Assembly: GCA_020436865.1 (NCBI GenBank)
Contig: JAGQXA010000242.1
Span: forward strand, 1-6,413
Length of the DNA stretch: 6,413 nucleotides
Direction of reading: 5' to 3'
From: Saprospiraceae bacterium
GTDB taxonomy: Bacteria > Bacteroidota > Bacteroidia > Chitinophagales > Saprospiraceae
Shown here: positions 1 to 4,700 of the stretch, in pieces
How positions within the stretch are numbered: position 1 is the first letter of the stretch
How the letters are laid out: every line of letters begins with the position of its first letter
The notes under the pieces: model-generated
Databases searched by the model: none
The model's input: the letters and a program-made list of their open reading frames with translations, nothing else
Told to the model about the DNA's origin: nothing
Made by a program: the position numbers and the translations under genes

Positions 1-1590
1 GCGCTACTGGGCACCGAACGACCATTGGGCGTTGACATTGCCTACCGGTCGCCCGACAACTGGAAGCTCATTCCCTGGTTCGACGCCCTTTTTAAGGATC
101 CGGAATTTTACCGGGCCTATATGGCGGCTTTGGAGAGGGTCACGCAACGCAAGTTTCTAGACGATTTCTTCGAGGAATATGGACAGGAACTGGAAGATAA
201 CCGGTCTTTTCTGCACCGCGATTACCCCTTATTTCGCTTCACCCCGGAAGAGATCCTGTATGAGAACCAGGAATACGTCAGAAATACCCTGCAGGAAGAG
301 CGGTTGCTTTTCCCGCACTACAATTCGCATCGAAGTACCGCCGGACAGATCCACCTGGATGTAGTCAATGCCCAGTATTTTCCGGTGGAGATCCTGGGCG
401 CAACCCTGGGCGATACCCTCGAGTTACCACTGGCCGAACCGGCTGAGATCATACAGGCCAGCATCACCTTCCTCCATAAAGGGGTGCAGGGCGTGAAAAT
501 AGCCGTTCCTCCGGGACTGCAGTGGACCGACGACCTAGCCGCCGGCTTGCAACTGCGCTGCCGGATACTCGGTTCCAGCCGGATCGTGACCGATCCGGTC
601 GAGCATCAGGCCATCGTTGACGATGAACTCCTGAGAAAGCGCTGGCCGGGCCAGACCAGTGGTTTGGCCGGCTTCGACTTCCTGCAGGTCGATTCGCAGG
701 CCCGGCGCATCCTGATCCGGCCCGGAAATCATCACATCGTCTGCGACCTGGTCTTCCCGGAAGGTTACCGGGTGCTGGCCGGCAGGGGAACGACGATCGA
801 CCTGACCCATGGGGCCGGCATTTTTTCCTACTCGCCGCTGGAGTTCATCGGAAGCGCGCAGGCTCCGATCCTGATCTATTCCTCCGATGGCAGCGGGCAA
901 GGGCTGACCGTCGTAGCCGCCGATAGGATGTCTTATCTGCGGCATGTGCGTTTCGATCATTTGCCCGACCCCTCCGATGCGACCTGGGACCTGCCCGCGG
1001 TGGTGACCTTCGATCGATCGCCGGTCGAGTTCGACCACTGTTTTTGGGGAAATAACGGTAAGGGCAGCTCCCTGCTGCGGATCAGCCGGGGGCGATTTGC
1101 CGTCCGGCATTCGGTTTTCCAAAATGCCGGCGCGACCGCCCTGTCGGGTGAACTGTCGATCGGCAAACTCGAAGATTGCCAGTTCCTGAATTCGGGAAAA
1201 GAAGCGCTCCGATTCGACGGTTGCCGGGTCGATCTCGAACAGATCCAGATCAACGGTGCAAAACAGGGCATCGTGGTCGTCGACAAAAGCTCCGTCTTTG
1301 GATGGAAGCTCGAGGTTCGACGAACGGACCTGGCCGTGGTCGCGACGGACCTTAGCAAGGTCTTGCTCAACACGGTCGCGGTGTCGGAAAGTGAAGTGGC
1401 CTATGTGGCCGTGCAGAAAAAAGGCGACCATGGCCCGGCGATCATGGAAATCGAAAATGCGGCCGAGCTGACCGGTAGAAAGGTGAAAACGCCGTTTGTC
1501 GTCAGCCCGGGCAGCCGCCTGATCGTCAACGATCGGTTTATTGAGATAAAGAAGAACATGCCGGAGGAGCTTACACATCTCCTCCAATAA
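1..1590 (+). CDS. CotH-family kinase-like protein with C-terminal beta-helix (5' truncated)
   Basis: The frame is open from base 1, so the true start lies upstream; 529 residues are visible before TAA at 1588-1590. A TTG at 25 could be called as a start but falls inside a conserved-looking stretch (LLGTERPLGVDIAYRS) and is unlikely. Visible residues 10-105 (W..PWFDALFKDPEFYRAY, then FLDDFFEEYGQELEDN and YVRNTL) resemble the helical C-terminal part of CotH kinase domains, where 'dpeFr..Y...L' and an 'i..yirn.L' ending are typical. The ATP-binding and catalytic residues would lie upstream and cannot be checked. Residues of about 105-225 form a beta-rich linker. Residues of about 225-500 look like a right-handed parallel beta-helix, with imperfect rungs of roughly 20-25 residues such as FAVRHSVFQNAGATAL, LEDCQFLNSGKEALRF and LEQIQINGAKQGIVV. 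CotH proteins are protein kinases in spore coats and in secreted effectors. Bacteroidota versions are usually predicted to be extracytoplasmic. The family call is by pattern recognition and fairly secure; the substrate is unknown. Confidence 0.72.
   Translation, partial: ALLGTERPLGVDIAYRSPDNWKLIPWFDALFKDPEFYRAYMAALERVTQRKFLDDFFEEYGQELEDNRSFLHRDYPLFRFTPEEILYENQEYVRNTLQEERLLFPHYNSHRSTAGQIHLDVVNAQYFPVEILGATLGDTLELPLAEPAEIIQASITFLHKGVQGVKIAVPPGLQWTDDLAAGLQLRCRILGSSRIVTDPVEHQAIVDDELLRKRWPGQTSGLAGFDFLQVDSQARRILIRPGNHHIVCDLVFPEGYRVLAGRGTTIDLTHGAGIFSYSPLEFIGSAQAPILIYSSDGSGQGLTVVAADRMSYLRHVRFDHLPDPSDATWDLPAVVTFDRSPVEFDHCFWGNNGKGSSLLRISRGRFAVRHSVFQNAGATALSGELSIGKLEDCQFLNSGKEALRFDGCRVDLEQIQINGAKQGIVVVDKSSVFGWKLEVRRTDLAVVATDLSKVLLNTVAVSESEVAYVAVQKKGDHGPAIMEIENAAELTGRKVKTPFVVSPGSRLIVNDRFIEIKKNMPEELTHLLQ
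1563..1585 (+). terminator. Hairpin at the 3' end of the CotH-like gene, possible weak terminator
   Basis: GGAGGAG (1563-1569) pairs perfectly with CTCCTCC (1579-1585) around a 9-base loop, ending 2 bases before the TAA stop. A second small stem, CCCG/CGGG (1592-1595 with 1599-1602, loop CTA), follows. AAAAT (1603-1607) can pair with ATTTT (1616-1620). A run of seven T lies at 1617-1623. No GC-rich stem sits directly against the T run, so this is not a classical intrinsic terminator. It could be an attenuating or mRNA-end structure, or chance. Confidence 0.25.
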
Positions 1591-1647
1591 CCCCGCTACG
1601 GGAAAATACCTGCCAATTTTTTTGAACTACCCAATCCATTTTGGTTT
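1591..1647 (+). other. 57-base intergenic gap, no Shine-Dalgarno
   Basis: The gap contains the small hairpins and T7 run described for the preceding hairpin entry. No purine-rich Shine-Dalgarno sequence precedes ATG 1648; the 20 bases before it are pyrimidine- and T-rich. This is common in Bacteroidota, where initiation often does not rely on Shine-Dalgarno pairing. I looked for the Bacteroidota promoter pattern (TTG, about 20 bases, TAnnTTTG) and found no convincing match. The second gene may therefore be transcribed from upstream of the CotH-like gene. The gap has no stop codon in the frame shared by both genes. Confidence 0.5.
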
Positions 1648-1713
1648 ATGAAGCCGAGACAGTACTTACTCTGGAGCATTGTTTTTATCTTTTTCTGTGC
1701 AGAACTGGCAGGA
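1648..1713 (+). other. Signal peptide coding segment
   Basis: Residues 1-22 have a short basic start (MKPR), a hydrophobic core (YLLWSIVFIFF) and a polar/small cleavage region (CAELAG), with Q23 as the likely first mature residue, a common Bacteroidota pattern. Cys17 is not in a lipobox (IFFC rather than L-A/S-G/A-C), so Sec/signal peptidase I export is preferred over a lipoprotein. The exact cleavage site is inferred. Confidence 0.8.
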
Positions 1714-4700
1714 CAAACCATTGTGCGCGGTCCGTACCTTCAGTCGGGCACGACCAGTAGCATGGTCGTTCGCTGGCGTACCGACCTCGCGACCGACAGC
1801 AAGGTTTGGTACGGCAGTAGCCCGACGAACCTGACCTTTAACATTACGTTGCCGGGCAGTCGCACGGAGCATGTGATGCAGATCAATGGTCTGTCGACCA
1901 ACACGACGTATTATTACGCCGTCGGGAACAGTACCGGTCAACTCACTACCCCCAGTAGCGGTCACCGGTTCAAGACGAACCCGGCCCCCGGTTCCTCCTT
2001 GGCCACGAATATCTGGGTGTTGGGCGACTGCGGAACGGCCAATGACAATGCCCGTTCGGTGCGCGATGGCTACTACAACTACATCGGCGCCAACCCCACC
2101 GACATGATCCTGCTGTTGGGCGACAATGCCTACGAACTGGGGTCCGATACGGATTACCAGGGAGCTGTGTTCGAGAATATGTACGAGGCCAGACTGATCA
2201 ATTCACCTCTGTATTCCTGTCCGGGCAACCACGAAATGTTTTCGGCCGACAGCCCGACGCAAAGTGGGGTGTACTACGACATCTTTACGTTCCCCGTTGC
2301 CGGCCAGGCCGGTGGCGTCGCATCGGGCACGGAAGCCTATTTTTCCTATGACTATGGCAATATCCATGTCATTTCGATGGACTCCGACGATACCGATCGC
2401 AGCGCCGGGTCGCCGATGATGAACTGGCTGGAAGCCGATCTGATGGCAAATACCAAGGAATGGGTGATCGCGATCTTTCACCATACGCCCTACTACTCCA
2501 CCTCCACCAATGGAGCGGATATGCGCAACAACGCCCTGCCCATCCTCGAAAGCTACGGCGTCGATCTGGTGTTGGTCGGACATACGCACAATTACCAGCG
2601 CTCCTTCCTGATCAATGGGCACTATGGGATCAACTTCGACTCTACCACGATGGCCGTCGATCTCGGTGACGGCCGACTGGACGGCGATGGAGCTTATTTC
2701 AAAACCGTGACCGGCGCGGATGCCGGCAAAGGCGCCGTATACATCCTGACAGGATCGGCCGGCCAGGTAACCGGCCATCCGCTCGACGACCCGATCATGA
2801 AAGTGGGCTTGATCGAACTCGGTTCCGTGTCGATCGAAGTTCTGGGGCATCAAATGGATGTGAAGTTCCTGGATACCAACGGAAATATCGATGACTACTT
2901 TACGATCGTCAAACAGTCGCCTGTAGGAGCTTCTCCTGTAGTGAGCATTACCTCGCCGCTAGATGGCGCCTACTACCCGGCGCCTCAGGCCATTACCGTC
3001 AATGCATCGGCTTCCGATCCGGACGGAACGATCGACTTCGTGTCCTTCTCGGTTAATGGGCAGTTGATCGGTACCGACAATACCTTCCCCTATTCCCAAC
3101 CATGGACCATCCCAGCCGATGGTATCTACAATCTGACCGCCGTTGCCTGGGACAATGACGGCAATTCGAAGGCCTCCGTTCCCATACAGATCTTTGCGGG
3201 CCTGATCACGACCTGCTCTAAGGTCAATGCCAGCAGTGATGATGCAGAGGAAGATCCGAGCGGGGCCGTTTCCCTGATCAGCCCAGACCTGGAACTGGTC
3301 AACGATGCGGGCTTGCAAACCGTCGGTTTGCGCTTTACCGGACTCGATATCCCGAAGGACGCCTATATTACCAATGCTTATATCCAGTTTACGGCTGATG
3401 AGACTGGGTTTGACGATCCCTGTATCCTGAATATTTACGGGGAAGATGCGGACAATGCCGCCACCTTCACCACCTCGAACGGAAATGTATCGACCCGGCC
3501 ACGAACCTCGGCGGTGATCAATTGGACGCCCCCGATCTGGCAGAACGTCGGCGATGCCGGCCCTGCTCAACAAACGCCGGATATTTCCGCGATCATTCAG
3601 GAGATCGTCACTCGACCCGGTTATACCCAAAACAGCGCGATCAGCATCATCATCGATGGAATTGGCCGGCGGGTTGCCGAGTCTTCAAACGGAGCGGCTA
3701 CCCTTGCGCCGGAGATCTGTGTGGAATACGATCTGGATCCGCCGGTCTTCGATTGTCCCCTGCTCTTTGCCAATATCGGCGATCCTTGCGACGACGGCGA
3801 TCCCTGCACGATCAACGATGTGGTCCAGGCTAACTGTAACTGTGCCGGCACCCTCCAGGATAGCGACGGCGACGGCGTGTGCGATGCCGACGATCTTTGT
3901 CCCGGCGGCCCCGAACCGGGCACGCCTTGCGACGACGGCGATCCGCAGACCGGCGGCGAAACCATCCAGTCCGACTGTACCTGCGGAGGCGGCACGACCG
4001 GCCCGGTACAGACCTGTTCTTCCATAGCCGCTACGAGCGACGATGTCGAGCAAACCCAGTCGGGCAACGTCAGCCTCGGCAGCTCCGATCTCGAACTCGT
4101 GCTCGACCCGGGCACCCAGGTGATCGGCATGCGCTTCCTGAACCTGAACATTCCGCAGGGCGCGGTCATTTCCAGCGCCTCGCTGCGTTTTACCGTCGAT
4201 GAAAACTCGAATATCAACCCCTGCAACCTGACCATCTACGGCCAGGACAGCGACGATCCGATCACCTTCGTCAACTCGAACGGTAATGTCACTAACCGCC
4301 CAAAGACCACTGCCTCGGTGGCCTGGTCGCCACCCGACTGGCTGGTGGTGGGCGATTCCGGCCCCGATCAGACCACACCCGATCTGACCTCCATTATCCA
4401 GGAGATCGTCGACCGGCCCGGCTTTTCGAACGCCAGCGCCATTGTGCTGATCATCGAAGGCGTAGGTCAACGGGTGGCGGAATCGTTCGACGGTACGGCA
4501 GCCAGCGCCCCCCGGCTGTGTATCGTCTATTCGACGGTCACTTATGATTGCCCCGGCCTGCAATTGAATATCGGCGATCCGTGCGACGACGGCGATCCTT
4601 GTACAGCTAACGATGTAGTCCAGGCCGACTGTGGTTGTGCCGGCACCTTCCAGGACAGCGACAGCGACGGGGTGTGCGATGCCGACGACCTTTGTCCCGG

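Noticed and set aside
25..27. TTG as the start of the first gene
   Set aside because: The frame is open to base 1 and the residues before TTG fit the same domain; a kinase-fold protein would need a long N-terminal part upstream.
535..1587. Minus-strand open frame of 350 codons
   Set aside because: It is antisense to the CotH-like gene, has no recognisable domain, and its residue composition (many R, D, G, Q) is typical of a shadow frame.
1690..1701. Lipoprotein signal at Cys17 of the phosphatase
   Set aside because: The residues before the Cys (I-F-F) do not fit a lipobox, and a better signal peptidase I site follows at about residue 22.
2203..3630. Two minus-strand open frames (2203-2853 and 2959-3630)
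   Set aside because: Both are opposite the phosphatase and Ig-like domains, whose plus-strand motifs are complete. Neither shows a domain of its own.
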